36,044 bases of DNA from an uncultured Chromatiaceae bacterium (GCA_945787785.1 CALZIO010000003.1:1-36044), one strand, 5' to 3'; numbered from the stretch's first letter, positions 23,573-32,014 are shown. The notes: generated by a model not told the origin, from the letters alone. Numbers and translations are program-made.

Positions 23573-25467
23573 ATGTTTTCCGACACTTTGGTCACGTCGA
23601 CATAGACCACCAGCCTTTGTCCGGGCTGAATATATTTGCCCCGGGCACTCGGATTCCACTGTTTCAGCTTGGCCACACTGACATTAAAACGTTGTGAAAT
23701 TCGGGCCAATGAGTCGCCATTGCGGACGCGATAATTGATCTTTTGCGTCAAGCTGCTGCTAAGTGGATTATCGAGCAGTGGGTTGGCCGCAGAAGTGGAT
23801 TTACTTGGTTTGTTCCAGATCACCAGTTTTTGGCCTGGGCGCAGTGTGTCGCGTGGCGCCATGCCATTCCAGGCCGCGAGTTGTCTCACTGAGACTCGGT
23901 GCGCCATTGAGATATCCCACAAGGTGTCGCCACTGCTAACTGTATAGCTTATTTTTGTGCCGGATCGTGTCATGTTTTGTTTGTTGCGGAGGCGCTGTTC
24001 CTCACTCAAGGCATATTGATTCAGTGACTGACTGGCGGCCGGAATAATTAAATAGTTACCGGCGCGGATGATGTTGCCGCGAATCTTGTTTGTGGTCTTG
24101 ACTGTCTTGACCGTAGTTTTGTATTTCATGGCGATATGGCCCAGAGTTTCGCCTTCTTTGATGCGGTGACGTACCCATTTGACGCGATCATCTTTAGGCA
24201 GCTCGGCCAGCTTTAGACTAAAATCATCGCTTTTATCCAGTGGTAACAGCAGGCGATGTGGACCATCGGGTGAAGTGGCCCAACGATTAAACGCAGGGTT
24301 TAGGGTATAAAGTTCTTCAAGTTTCATCTCCGCCATGTCTGCTGCGATTGCCAGGTCCAGTTGTGAACCGATATCGACTTCAGCCAGATAAGGCGTGTTG
24401 TTAATCTGGTTCAGGTTGATGCCATGCTGTGTTGGATCAGCCACTATGCTGGAGATGGCTAGCAGTTTGGGAACATAGCCTTCTGTTTCACGCGGCAGTT
24501 TTAAATCCCAAAAGGTCGTGCCTTTACCGCGGCTTTTGTTTTTGCGAATTGCCTTTGAGACAGTACCTTCACCTGAGTTGTAAGCGGCTAATGCCAATAG
24601 CCAGTCGCCATCAAAGCGTTTGTGCAGTGCTTCGAGATAATCCAGTGCCGCGGTGGTGGAGGCCTTAACATCACGGCGGCCGTCGTACCACCAGTCGATT
24701 TTGAGGCCGAAGCGGCGTGCTGTGCCGGGTATGAACTGCCAGAGCCCGGCTGCCCTGCCGTGGGAATAAGCAAAGGGTTGGTATGCGCTTTCTACAACTG
24801 GTAACAAGGCCAGCTCGAGCGGCATGCCGCGTGCTTCAATCTGTTCGACAATGTGATAAAAATAAGGCTCAGCCCTTTCGAAGGTACGGTTGATGTAGCT
24901 TTGGTTTTTGGCGTACCAGTTTTTATCACCTTTGACCTCCGGGTGATCCTTATCTGGGAGTGCAAAGCCGGCACGAACCCTGTGCCAAATGTTGGGATTT
25001 TGTGCCGCTGTGGATTCGGACGCTGCTATTGTTTCAGGAATAACTTCAGCTGCTACGTTGCCGGCATCATCCTGATAACTGTTGTTTGTTGCCTCGATTG
25101 CCAGCTCAGAGGTTTCATTGGTTTGGGCTTCTATGGACTTCGGGGTTGATTCAGAAACCGCTTGTACTTCTTTTAGTAGGGGTTCTTCCTGAGTAGCGGC
25201 GTCTAGCGACTCCTCCAGCAGCGCCAGTTCATCTGCCTGGCTGACAGCGTTTTCTCTAGCGATCGTTACAGAGCTAAATTCGTCAACTGTCTCGGTAGTT
25301 GTCCCAACGGCAACTTCTGAAGACGGTGGTTTGGGCTCGATCTGAGAGGTGTTGCTTGTGGCACAGCCGACCAGAAGTGATGTCGTGAATAGACTTGAGA
25401 CGGCGAGCATCCATTTGCCAATGTCAGTTTTTGTTTTGATCTTCATTTCTTTTATTCTTTTACTCAC
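23569..25467 (-). CDS. mltD: Membrane-bound lytic transglycosylase MltD with LysM repeats
   Basis: MltD is a periplasmic, lipid-anchored murein lytic transglycosylase. The 632-residue precursor has lipobox LLVGC with C35 as the lipidated residue, and then a long Glu/Ala/Ser/Thr-rich linker to about residue 165. The SLT domain has its catalytic glutamate at E226 in LLPVVESAYQPFA, followed by GRAAGLWQFIPGTARRFG and LALAAYNSGEGTV. Three LysM domains follow near 437-478, 504-549 and 578-625 (E. coli has two). The GTG at 25467 has GAGG six bases upstream; an ATG at 25446 also leaves a good lipoprotein signal. The gene is 49 bases after gloB, the same order as in E. coli. Confidence 0.93.
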   Translation of the reverse strand: MSKRIKEMKIKTKTDIGKWMLAVSSLFTTSLLVGCATSNTSQIEPKPPSSEVAVGTTTETVDEFSSVTIARENAVSQADELALLEESLDAATQEEPLLKEVQAVSESTPKSIEAQTNETSELAIEATNNSYQDDAGNVAAEVIPETIAASESTAAQNPNIWHRVRAGFALPDKDHPEVKGDKNWYAKNQSYINRTFERAEPYFYHIVEQIEARGMPLELALLPVVESAYQPFAYSHGRAAGLWQFIPGTARRFGLKIDWWYDGRRDVKASTTAALDYLEALHKRFDGDWLLALAAYNSGEGTVSKAIRKNKSRGKGTTFWDLKLPRETEGYVPKLLAISSIVADPTQHGINLNQINNTPYLAEVDIGSQLDLAIAADMAEMKLEELYTLNPAFNRWATSPDGPHRLLLPLDKSDDFSLKLAELPKDDRVKWVRHRIKEGETLGHIAMKYKTTVKTVKTTNKIRGNIIRAGNYLIIPAASQSLNQYALSEEQRLRNKQNMTRSGTKISYTVSSGDTLWDISMAHRVSVRQLAAWNGMAPRDTLRPGQKLVIWNKPSKSTSAANPLLDNPLSSSLTQKINYRVRNGDSLARISQRFNVSVAKLKQWNPSARGKYIQPGQRLVVYVDVTKVSENI

Positions 25468-25516
25468 TTCCTACCTCAGCACTTGCGGCACAGTATACCG
25501 GCCTTGGTTTTATTAA

Positions 25517-26281
25517 TTAAGAAAAAGTGTCTTTCCAATAACGCAGGGTTTTGAAAATCTCTGCCTCGTTAACAAACGTTTTACCTGCAAATTTTTCTGC
25601 ACTAGCAATCACTTCATCAACCTGACAGCGTAAAAACGGGTTGGTTTCCAGTTCAAGTTTTAACATCGAAGGCAGGGTGGCGAGTCCCTGCTGCCTTTTC
25701 TGCGCCTCAATGGCGCTGCGTTGCTCAATCTGGCTGTTACCTGGTTCAACCGCCTTAGCAAACTTGAGGTTGGCAATCGTATATTCATGCGCACAGCAGA
25801 TATGAGTAGTTAGCGGCAGTTGGCTTATTTTTTTCAAGGAATCATGAAGTTGTGCTGCGGTTCCGCCAAGCAGGCGGCCACAGCCCGCGGCGAACAGCGT
25901 GTCGCCGCAAAACAGGGTGTTGTGACCAAAAAAGGCAATATGGTTGCTGGTGTGACCAGGGACATCTAAGACGCGCAGATCCAGTTCGCCGATGTTGATC
26001 TCATCGCCTTCAATACATGGATGGGTCAGCTGGGGTATGCTGTCGCTGGCTGGGCCAAACACGGGAATGGAATAGCGCTCAAGCAGTGTTTCAATGCCAT
26101 TCACGTGATCCCAATGGTTGTGGGTCACCAGTATGGCCGCTAACTGCAGGCCCTTTTGATCCAGCACCTGTAATACTGGCTCGGCCTGGCCCGGATCGAC
26201 TACCATTGCCTGGTGGTCACCAAATTGGATCAGCCAGATATAATTGTCTGAAAAGGCGGGGACGGCATCAATTTTAATCAT
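25517..26281 (-). CDS. gloB: Hydroxyacylglutathione hydrolase (glyoxalase II)
   Basis: GloB hydrolyses S-lactoylglutathione to D-lactate and glutathione, the second step of methylglyoxal detoxification in the cytoplasm. The 254-residue protein is a metallo-beta-lactamase fold enzyme with the binuclear metal motif THNHWDHVNG (H54, H56, D58, H59), plus VPGHTSNHIAFF and FCGDTLFAAGCGR. The C-terminal substrate-binding part has CAHEYTIANLKFA and ETNPFLRC. The start MIKIDAVPAFSDNYIW is typical. It is transcribed divergently from the yafS-like gene, with 59 bases between them. Confidence 0.96.
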   Translation of the reverse strand: MIKIDAVPAFSDNYIWLIQFGDHQAMVVDPGQAEPVLQVLDQKGLQLAAILVTHNHWDHVNGIETLLERYSIPVFGPASDSIPQLTHPCIEGDEINIGELDLRVLDVPGHTSNHIAFFGHNTLFCGDTLFAAGCGRLLGGTAAQLHDSLKKISQLPLTTHICCAHEYTIANLKFAKAVEPGNSQIEQRSAIEAQKRQQGLATLPSMLKLELETNPFLRCQVDEVIASAEKFAGKTFVNEAEIFKTLRYWKDTFS

Positions 26282-26304
26282 ATGTATATGCTGACAAGCA
26301 TAAC

Positions 26305-26322
26305 GGCGGAGGTCAATCCGCC
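26305..26322. promoter_or_regulatory. 6-bp dyad in the gloB/yafS divergent region
   Basis: GGCGGA and TCCGCC flank GGTCAA in the 59-base gap between two divergent genes, where both promoters must lie. It could be an operator or a short leader hairpin for the yafS-like mRNA. I know of no regulator with this site. Confidence 0.35.
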
Positions 26323-26340
26323 CAGTCGAAGGGAAACTCG

Positions 26341-27111
26341 ATGATCGCAGGGCTTAGACGCAGCCAAATTAACGATATTAGAGAGGGGTTGCGGCGCTGG
26401 TATAGCCGGCCGCTTGGTCAACTTCTATTGCAACAAGAACGGGATCAGCTTGATAACATCCTGCCGACGCTGTTTGGTTATCACATTGTTCAAGTGGGCT
26501 GCCTGTTGGGGGATGATTTGCTTTCCAGCAGTAGGATATCGAACAAGATTTTGCTCGATCCCGACTGCCGTGGCGAGACCCTGATCCCGGCTGCATACGC
26601 TTACCCAGATTCTGTCCCAATCGAGTCTGACAGTGTGGATGTTGTGTTATTGCCCCATACCCTGGAGTTTGAGCGTGATCCACACCAGATTCTGCGTGAA
26701 GCCGATCGTATTCTGATCCCAGAGGGGCATGTGGTGGTATTAGGATTTAATCCGTGGAGTATCTGGGGTATATGGCGTTTGTTTCGTGGTCGTAGCGGAA
26801 ATGTTCCCTGGTGTGGCGATTTTCTCAGTCTGACACGCACCAAAGACTGGATGGCCTTGCTGGGCTTTGATGTAGTGCTGGTGCGGCGCTATTTTTTCCG
26901 GCCACCACTGCAACATGCCGGGATTATGAAAAAACTCTCTTTTATGGAAAAGCTCGGTTCAAAATTTTGGCCGCATCTTTCAGGCGCGTATATTTTATTG
27001 GCCAAGAAACGGGTGGCGACCTTGACGCCAATACGGCCGCGCTGGCGACCGCGGCGTAAAATGGTGGGTGATTTGGCTCGGCCCAGCACACGGAGTAGTC
27101 GTAATGTCTGA
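26341..27111 (+). CDS. YafS-like SAM-dependent methyltransferase
   Basis: A 256-residue class I methyltransferase-like protein of the YafS family, whose substrate is not known. The Rossmann part includes [10 protein letters not shown] in the place of the usual SAM-binding motif I. The post-motif II pattern [20 protein letters not shown] is followed by [20 protein letters not shown], typical of the methyltransf_11 group. The C-terminal part is basic and ends [13 protein letters not shown] precedes the ATG. The rnhA start overlaps its end by eight bases. In E. coli the homologue also sits between gloB and rnhA, so the position supports the family call. Confidence 0.85.
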   Translation: MIAGLRRSQINDIREGLRRWYSRPLGQLLLQQERDQLDNILPTLFGYHIVQVGCLLGDDLLSSSRISNKILLDPDCRGETLIPAAYAYPDSVPIESDSVDVVLLPHTLEFERDPHQILREADRILIPEGHVVVLGFNPWSIWGIWRLFRGRSGNVPWCGDFLSLTRTKDWMALLGFDVVLVRRYFFRPPLQHAGIMKKLSFMEKLGSKFWPHLSGAYILLAKKRVATLTPIRPRWRPRRKMVGDLARPSTRSSRNV

Positions 27112-27538
27112 TGTGGTTGAGATTTTTACCGATGGTGCTTGTCGCGGCAATCCAGGGCCTGGTGGCTGGGGTGTGGTGCTGCGCTACCAGGGAAAAGAGA
27201 AAGAGCTGTATGGTGGCGAAGCGGAAACTACCAACAACCGTATGGAGCTAACTGCCGCCATTATGGGGCTGGAAAGCCTCAAACGGGATTGTCGGGTGGA
27301 GTTGACCACAGACTCTCAATATGTGCGCCTGGGCATTACCGAGTGGATTAGTGGTTGGAAAAAGCGAGGCTGGAAGAATTCTGCCAAGAAGCCGGTTAAG
27401 AATGTTGATCTATGGCAACGCTTGGACCAGATTGCCGCAAAACATCAGGTTGAATGGCACTGGGTCAAGGGGCACAGCGGACATGATGAAAATGAGCGTG
27501 CCGATGCCTTGGCCAATCGTGGTATCGATGAGTTATGA
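27104..27538 (+). CDS. rnhA: Ribonuclease HI
   Basis: RNase HI removes the RNA strand of RNA-DNA hybrids such as R-loops. From the ATG at 27104 (GGAG eight bases upstream) the protein is 144 residues. The catalytic residues fall on the E. coli numbering: D10 in [14 protein letters not shown]48 in NNRMELTA, D70 in TTDSQY, D134 in NERADALA and H124 in VKGHSGH. The basic handle [15 protein letters not shown] is present. A longer frame from 27068 would run into the methyltransferase gene and is rejected. Confidence 0.97.
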   Translation: MSDVVEIFTDGACRGNPGPGGWGVVLRYQGKEKELYGGEAETTNNRMELTAAIMGLESLKRDCRVELTTDSQYVRLGITEWISGWKKRGWKNSAKKPVKNVDLWQRLDQIAAKHQVEWHWVKGHSGHDENERADALANRGIDEL

Positions 27539-27568
27539 GAGATAAATTCACAATAAAGTGGAGTGCCA

Positions 27569-28291
27569 ATGCGACAAATTATTCTTGATACGGAAACAAC
27601 GGGCCTCGAGCCATCGGAAGGACACCGGATTATCGAGATCGGCTGTGTTGAACTGATTAATCGTCGTCTGACGGGGAATCATTATCACCAATACCTGCAG
27701 CCCGACCGCGATATCGATGAGAGTGCCATCGAGGTTCACGGTATCACCAATGAGTTTCTGGTCGACAAACCCCGCTTTGTCGATGTGGTTGATGAGTTCT
27801 TCGATTTTATCAAGGGCGCACAGTTAATCATTCATAACGCGCCATTCGATGTTGGGTTTATCAATCACGAATTCGCATTGCTAGATTCGAAGTGGGGCAA
27901 AGTACAGGCGCATTGCCAGATCCTGGATACCCTGGTGATGGCGCGAGAGATGCATCCAGGTCAACGTAATAGTCTGGATGCCTTGTGTAAACGTTACGAA
28001 ATCGATAATTCCAGCCGAACTTTGCACGGCGCCTTGCTCGACTCGGAAATACTGGCCGATGTTTATCTGGCGATGACGGGTGGTCAGACGTCATTATTGC
28101 TTGATTCTGAAAACGAGGGTTTGGCCTCAACAGAACAACAGGAACGCGCCCCCATTAGTACCAATCGTCCCAAATTGCGGGTGATCAAGGCCAGCGAAGC
28201 CGAGCTAGCCAGCCATGCTGCCTATCTTGAAATGGTAGAGAAATCTGCCAGTGGCGCATCCTTATGGCATGAAATTGAGTCAAAACCTTAA
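27569..28291 (+). CDS. dnaQ: DNA polymerase III epsilon subunit (3'-5' proofreading exonuclease)
   Basis: DnaQ is the proofreading subunit of the replicative polymerase, held between DnaE and HolE. The 240-residue protein has the three exonuclease motifs: ExoI ILDTETTGLEP (D7, E9), ExoII HNAPFDVGFINHEF and ExoIII with HGALLDSEILADVY. The C-terminal region (LRVIKASEAELASHAAYLEM) includes the DnaE-binding tail. The ATG at 27569 is chosen over a GTG two codons earlier because GGAG at 27560-27563 fits better. rnhA and dnaQ are in the same direction here, unlike the divergent pair in E. coli. Confidence 0.96.
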   Translation: MRQIILDTETTGLEPSEGHRIIEIGCVELINRRLTGNHYHQYLQPDRDIDESAIEVHGITNEFLVDKPRFVDVVDEFFDFIKGAQLIIHNAPFDVGFINHEFALLDSKWGKVQAHCQILDTLVMAREMHPGQRNSLDALCKRYEIDNSSRTLHGALLDSEILADVYLAMTGGQTSLLLDSENEGLASTEQQERAPISTNRPKLRVIKASEAELASHAAYLEMVEKSASGASLWHEIESKP

Positions 28292-28543
28292 ATCTGCTTG
28301 AATACACAATCGCGCTTAAGTGCGACTATACTTTACGAATCAAACATGTATCCGGGTTCGAAAAATTACCGCCACAGTCATATTTGATTATTTTGCTGTA
28401 CTAATATACTTTTTCATAAACTAATTTCAGGATTGGTATGCACTTGCCGGTAATCAACAAATGCCGCTTCCTCAAGGATGAATGAGTATCCACTTCACGA
28501 GTAAGGATAGATAAACCTGACTTAAGATCAGGGGGGGAATTAA
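28292..28543. other. 252-base intergenic region before ankyrin gene
   Basis: A small dyad TCGCGC/GTGCGA at 28310-28325 with a TTAA loop follows dnaQ but has no T-run. TTGATT (28384-28389) and TATACT (28405-28410), 15 bases apart, form a weak promoter candidate for the ankyrin gene. The rest shows nothing definite except the hairpin at 28516-28532. Confidence 0.4.
28516..28532 (+). promoter_or_regulatory. Hairpin touching the ankyrin-gene ribosome binding site
   Basis: CCTGA and TCAGG pair around CTTAAGA, and the right arm runs into the very G-rich Shine-Dalgarno sequence GGGGGGGAA at 28531-28539, five bases before the ATG. Folding could hide part of the ribosome binding site and so tune translation. 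The stem is only five base pairs. Confidence 0.3.
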
Positions 28544-30466
28544 ATGCAACAAGATACTATCAAGACTTTGGGGTTAACTGGTTGTACATTTTTAAGCGCA
28601 GTTATTGTGTTAGCTGTCAGCGGTTGTGGTGCTAATCAGGTTGCGGTGAAACCCGCTGAACCCGAACCCATCAGTACCTCTGTGGCGACAGAGGATGTTC
28701 CTATTCAGCAAGAAGAAATCGCTGTAGTTGTCGAAGAGACGGCTGACTCCGCTTTGATTGATCCATCACCCGAACGCCTGGTATTGGCTGCCCGTTATGG
28801 CCAGGCAAGCGCTGTTAAATATCTGCTCGATGGCGGTATGAATGTGAATGCCAAAGATGCCTATGGAAACACAGCGCTTATCGCCGCCGCCAGTAATAAC
28901 CAAACAGCCATGGTCGAGCAATTATTGTCCCGGGGGGCTAATGTCAACGCGGCTAATAAAGTGGAATTGACTGCGTTGATGGGGGCTTCTGTTAAAGGCG
29001 ACTACGAATTAGTGCATCATTTAGTCAGTGTAGGTGCCGATGTGAATGCCATCAATGATGATGGTGAAACCGCTTTGTTTATGGCTGTGCAATACGGTCA
29101 TTACAAGGCCGCCAAGGTATTGTTGAATGGCGGCGCCAATCCCAATCTGCACAATACAGTTCGCGCCAATTTGCCCAATAGTGGTTTTACCCCATTAATG
29201 TATACCGCAACCCATGGTCTGACCAATGAAACGGTTGATTGGGAGGTCATGACGCAATTATTGGTTGAAAATGGGGCTAATCCTAATTTGACCAGCACTC
29301 ATGGTGAAACAGCCATGGATTACGCCCGCAACAAAAATGATGCGGCGGTGATCGCCGTATTAAAACGTGCCGGTGCCAACGATGAGAAGATCTATGCCGG
29401 TCTCAATGCGGACGAAAGTTTGCTAAAGGCGGCACGGATTGGTGATTCTATAAAAGTAGAGAAATTACTAGAGCAAGGGGCTAACCCGAATTTTGTCGAT
29501 GATAACGGGATTACACCGTTGCTGTCTGCGGCCTATGAAGGGCATTTGGCTGTGCTTCAAGTTCTGCTGTCTGGCAATATCGAAGTGAACTTTGTGCCCT
29601 CTGGGTTGCGTCAGTTTGCCATGTCGAAATCCCATGCACCTTTGAGTGAGCGCGAGTTGATGGAGGCCGCTTCGCGCGGTGAAACTGCCTTGATTGCAGC
29701 GGTACGCCAGGGGCATATCGAAGCGGCTGAATTACTCTTGAATAAAGATGCAAAAATTGACCTGCCCAATCGCCACGGTGAAACTGCATTATTTGTAGCT
29801 ACCGGCGCTGGTGATATCAAACTGGTTAAGGTGTTGCTGGAAAAAGGGGCAGACCCCAATTCACTCGAGCAGGACAATCGGCGTAACCGCTTAGCCCAGG
29901 CCAAACACAGCATGGGTAAAGACAGTGTCCTGATCTTTGCTGTTCAGAAAGGGCAGCATGAAGTCAGTGAGGCATTGATAGAAGCGGGGGCTGATGTGAA
30001 CTTTCGTGGATTCATGGGTAAAACGGCCTTATATGTTGCGGTGGAAAACAGCCGTCGTAATCTGATGCAATTGCTGCTTGAGCGGCAGGCCGACACGAAC
30101 ATTGAAAGCCTGGCGGGTATCAGTCCATTGATGGAAGCTGCCAGAAAGGGCAACCATCATATGGTGGCAGACCTACTGACCAACGATGCCAATGTGAATG
30201 CCATAGAACAGCCAGAACTTGGTTTTGCCCGTGAAACTCAGGCGGGTGGTAGTACCGGCATGACCGCATTGATGTTTGCAGCGCAAGGTGGTCATGATGA
30301 TGTGGTTGATCAGTTGTTGCTGGCCGGGGCAGAGATAAATATTCATAACTCTGATGGAGAGACTGCAATGGATTTGGCTTCGAATGCAGGCTATAACGAG
30401 ATCGTGCAGATCTTGTCATCTGCCGCAGATCAGGGGTCTGTTAGCTTAAATGCAGTTGAAAATTAG
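28544..30466 (+). CDS. Ankyrin-repeat lipoprotein
   Basis: A 640-residue protein with a lipoprotein signal peptide (hydrophobic 15-26, lipobox VSGC, lipidated C28). A Glu/Val/Pro-rich tether follows to about residue 75. About 15 ankyrin repeats fill the rest, easily seen as GETALFMAVQYGH, GITPLLSAAYEGH, GETALIAAVRQGH, GETALFVATGAGD, GISPLMEAARKGN and MTALMFAAQGGH. The residue after C28 is Gly, not Asp, so outer-membrane rather than inner-membrane sorting is expected. The protein should therefore act in the periplasm, probably as a binding scaffold; no catalytic domain is seen. The TerB-like gene begins on the base after the stop. Function unknown. Confidence 0.9.
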   Translation: MQQDTIKTLGLTGCTFLSAVIVLAVSGCGANQVAVKPAEPEPISTSVATEDVPIQQEEIAVVVEETADSALIDPSPERLVLAARYGQASAVKYLLDGGMNVNAKDAYGNTALIAAASNNQTAMVEQLLSRGANVNAANKVELTALMGASVKGDYELVHHLVSVGADVNAINDDGETALFMAVQYGHYKAAKVLLNGGANPNLHNTVRANLPNSGFTPLMYTATHGLTNETVDWEVMTQLLVENGANPNLTSTHGETAMDYARNKNDAAVIAVLKRAGANDEKIYAGLNADESLLKAARIGDSIKVEKLLEQGANPNFVDDNGITPLLSAAYEGHLAVLQVLLSGNIEVNFVPSGLRQFAMSKSHAPLSERELMEAASRGETALIAAVRQGHIEAAELLLNKDAKIDLPNRHGETALFVATGAGDIKLVKVLLEKGADPNSLEQDNRRNRLAQAKHSMGKDSVLIFAVQKGQHEVSEALIEAGADVNFRGFMGKTALYVAVENSRRNLMQLLLERQADTNIESLAGISPLMEAARKGNHHMVADLLTNDANVNAIEQPELGFARETQAGGSTGMTALMFAAQGGHDDVVDQLLLAGAEINIHNSDGETAMDLASNAGYNEIVQILSSAADQGSVSLNAVEN

Positions 30467-30925
30467 ATGTTAAAAAACCTGCGTCGTTTTTTTGATCAGA
30501 ATATCCAGTCTATCAGCGGTGGCCAACATAGTGCGCCGCCGGAACGTGCATTACAGCTGGCGACCGCTTCGTTATTAATTGAGGTCTCGCGTGCTGATTT
30601 TCATGTGGATGCCAATGAAAAGCGTGCCATAGTCGCGGCTGTACAGCAGATGTTCTCACTTTCAGACCAAGAAACGCATGAGATTGTTGAGCTGGCTGAA
30701 AGCGAAATAGAAGATGCGACCTGTCTGTTTGAGTTTACCCGTTTGGTAAATGAACATTTTGATTATGAGCAAAAGCTTAGGATAGTCGAATTGATGTGGC
30801 GTGTTTCATACGCTGATCTGGATAAGGATAAATACGAAGAACACATAATCAGAAAAATCAGTGAGCTGATTTACGTATCGCATCATGATTTTGTTCGCAT
30901 GCGTCATTTGGTTGAAGAGCAGTAG
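30467..30925 (+). CDS. TerB-like domain protein
   Basis: A 152-residue, mostly helical acidic protein resembling the stand-alone TerB group (COG4103 type). TerB domains bind metal ions and are named for tellurite resistance, but most single-domain members have unknown roles. Matching segments are ASLLIEVSRADFHVDANEK, followed by IVAAVQQMF, then LRIVELMWRVSYADLDKD, with clustered Asp/Glu that could bind Ca2+ or other metals. No signal peptide is visible, so it should be cytoplasmic. It starts directly after the ankyrin stop (TAGATG), so translation is probably coupled. No other ter genes are nearby, so a tellurite role is not supported. Confidence 0.8.
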   Translation: MLKNLRRFFDQNIQSISGGQHSAPPERALQLATASLLIEVSRADFHVDANEKRAIVAAVQQMFSLSDQETHEIVELAESEIEDATCLFEFTRLVNEHFDYEQKLRIVELMWRVSYADLDKDKYEEHIIRKISELIYVSHHDFVRMRHLVEEQ

Positions 30926-30987
30926 GCCGAATTTAGATTGACTCTCAGTACAGCTATGATTAAATCCTGAGTGTTATTGTCAGAAGT

Positions 30988-31010
30988 AAAGTGCATTTAC
31001 AATACATTTT
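30988..31010 (+). promoter_or_regulatory. NsrR-like operator upstream of globin gene
   Basis: The 23 bases match the recalled gammaproteobacterial NsrR consensus (AAGATGCATTT and its reverse complement, joined by one base) at 18 of 23 positions. The core TGCATTTACAATACA is palindromic. NsrR is a nitric-oxide-sensing repressor that often controls flavohaemoglobin and related genes. The site overlaps a possible promoter: TTGTCA at 30977-30982 and TACAAT at 30998-31003, 15 bases apart. It ends 62 bases before the ATG. No regulator gene is in the window. Confidence 0.45.
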
Positions 31011-31072
31011 TTAATAGTTACTATGCCAAAGATTAAATATTGTATAAATCGAAATAATACAAGGAGGAGCGC

Positions 31073-31894
31073 ATGTTTGGTTTTCTGAAAAAGCTATTTG
31101 GTGGTGGTGAACCTGAGCAGCCGGCAGCAGCACAGGCATCATTGTATGAACGCATTGGTGGCGAAGCCGCTGTAAATGCTGCTGTTGACGTGTTTTACCG
31201 TAAAGTGCTGGCCGATGAGCGTATTAATATGTTCTTTGAAGGTATAGATATGGATAAACAGTCTGCCAAACAGAAAGCCTTCCTGACCTTTGCCTTCGGT
31301 GGTCCAGCTAACTATACCGGCAGGGATATGCGTTTGGGGCATGCTCATCTGGTGGAAAAAGGAATGAATGGCTCACACTTTGATGCCGTAATGGAAAATC
31401 TCGGCGCCACTCTAACAGAGCTGGGTGTGCCAAATGATCTGATTGGCGAGGCTGCTGCCATTGCCGAGAGTGTTCGTGGTGATGTGTTGGCGGGTTATAC
31501 CGACGAAGAAAAAGCTCAGATTCCTGGCAATCAGAGTCTGTATGAGCGCATTGGCGGCGAAGCCGCAGTTGATGCCGCGGTTGATGTGTTTTACCGCAAG
31601 GTGCTCGCCGATGACCGTATCAATATGTTTTTTGAAGGTGTGGATATGGAGAAACAGGCTGCCAAGCAGAAGGCCTTCCTGACCTTCGCTTTTGGTGGTC
31701 CAGCCAACTATAGTGGTAAAGACATGCGTGAAGGTCATGCCCACTTGGTAGAAAGAGGCCTGAATGACTCACACTTCGACGCCGTGATGGAAAACCTGGG
31801 TGGAACCTTGACAGAGTTGGGTGTGCCAGATGATCTGATTGCTGAAGCCGCAGCCATCGCCGAAAGTGTGCGTAATGATGTGCTAGGACGTTAA
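31073..31894 (+). CDS. Tandem two-domain truncated hemoglobin (group I-like)
   Basis: This 273-residue protein consists of two truncated 2-on-2 globin domains in series. The first covers 23-141 and the second 155-273, joined by a 13-residue linker (YTDEEKAQIPGNQ). The domains match at 102 of 119 positions, a recent or constrained duplication. Each has the likely B10 tyrosine (Y42, Y174 in DVFYRKVLAD), E11 glutamine (Q67, Q199), the GGPANY loop and a proximal histidine (H90, H222 in GHAHL). Both therefore appear able to bind haem. The first 12 residues, MFGFLKKLFGGG, form a short amphipathic segment that may touch the membrane. A strong AAGGAGGAG site precedes the ATG. Oxygen or nitric oxide chemistry is inferred from the family and the NsrR-like site. 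Confidence 0.93.
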   Translation: MFGFLKKLFGGGEPEQPAAAQASLYERIGGEAAVNAAVDVFYRKVLADERINMFFEGIDMDKQSAKQKAFLTFAFGGPANYTGRDMRLGHAHLVEKGMNGSHFDAVMENLGATLTELGVPNDLIGEAAAIAESVRGDVLAGYTDEEKAQIPGNQSLYERIGGEAAVDAAVDVFYRKVLADDRINMFFEGVDMEKQAAKQKAFLTFAFGGPANYSGKDMREGHAHLVERGLNDSHFDAVMENLGGTLTELGVPDDLIAEAAAIAESVRNDVLGR

Positions 31895-31920
31895 GCGCTT
31901 TTTAACAAGTCACAATAGAG

Positions 31921-31958
31921 AGGCGTTGTCACCAAAGGGTGGCAACGCCTTTTCTTTT
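31921..31958 (+). terminator. Intrinsic terminator after globin gene
   Basis: AGGCGTTG and CAACGCCT form a stem, extended by CACC/GGTG across a one-base bulge on each side, closing on AAA. The sequence TTTTCTTTT follows. It ends the globin transcript and separates it from gltX. Confidence 0.88.
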
Positions 31959-32005
31959 GTCTAAATTAAGGCGAAGCAAATTTAGGCCATAGCCTCAGCA
32001 TGGTT

Positions 32006-32014
32006 TGCTAGAAT
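32006..32014 (+). promoter_or_regulatory. Candidate extended -10 promoter of gltX
   Basis: TGCTAGAAT combines a TG dinucleotide with the -10 hexamer TAGAAT in the extended -10 arrangement, 40 bases before the gltX ATG. No good -35 hexamer is seen, which is compatible with an extended -10. Confidence 0.4.

Noticed and set aside
28310-28325. TCGCGC/GTGCGA hairpin as a dnaQ terminator
   Set aside because: The stem is only six pairs including a G-T, and no T-run follows.
30467-30925. Tellurite-resistance locus
   Set aside because: Only a TerB-like domain is present, with no terACDEZ genes. The name of the domain does not support a resistance function here.
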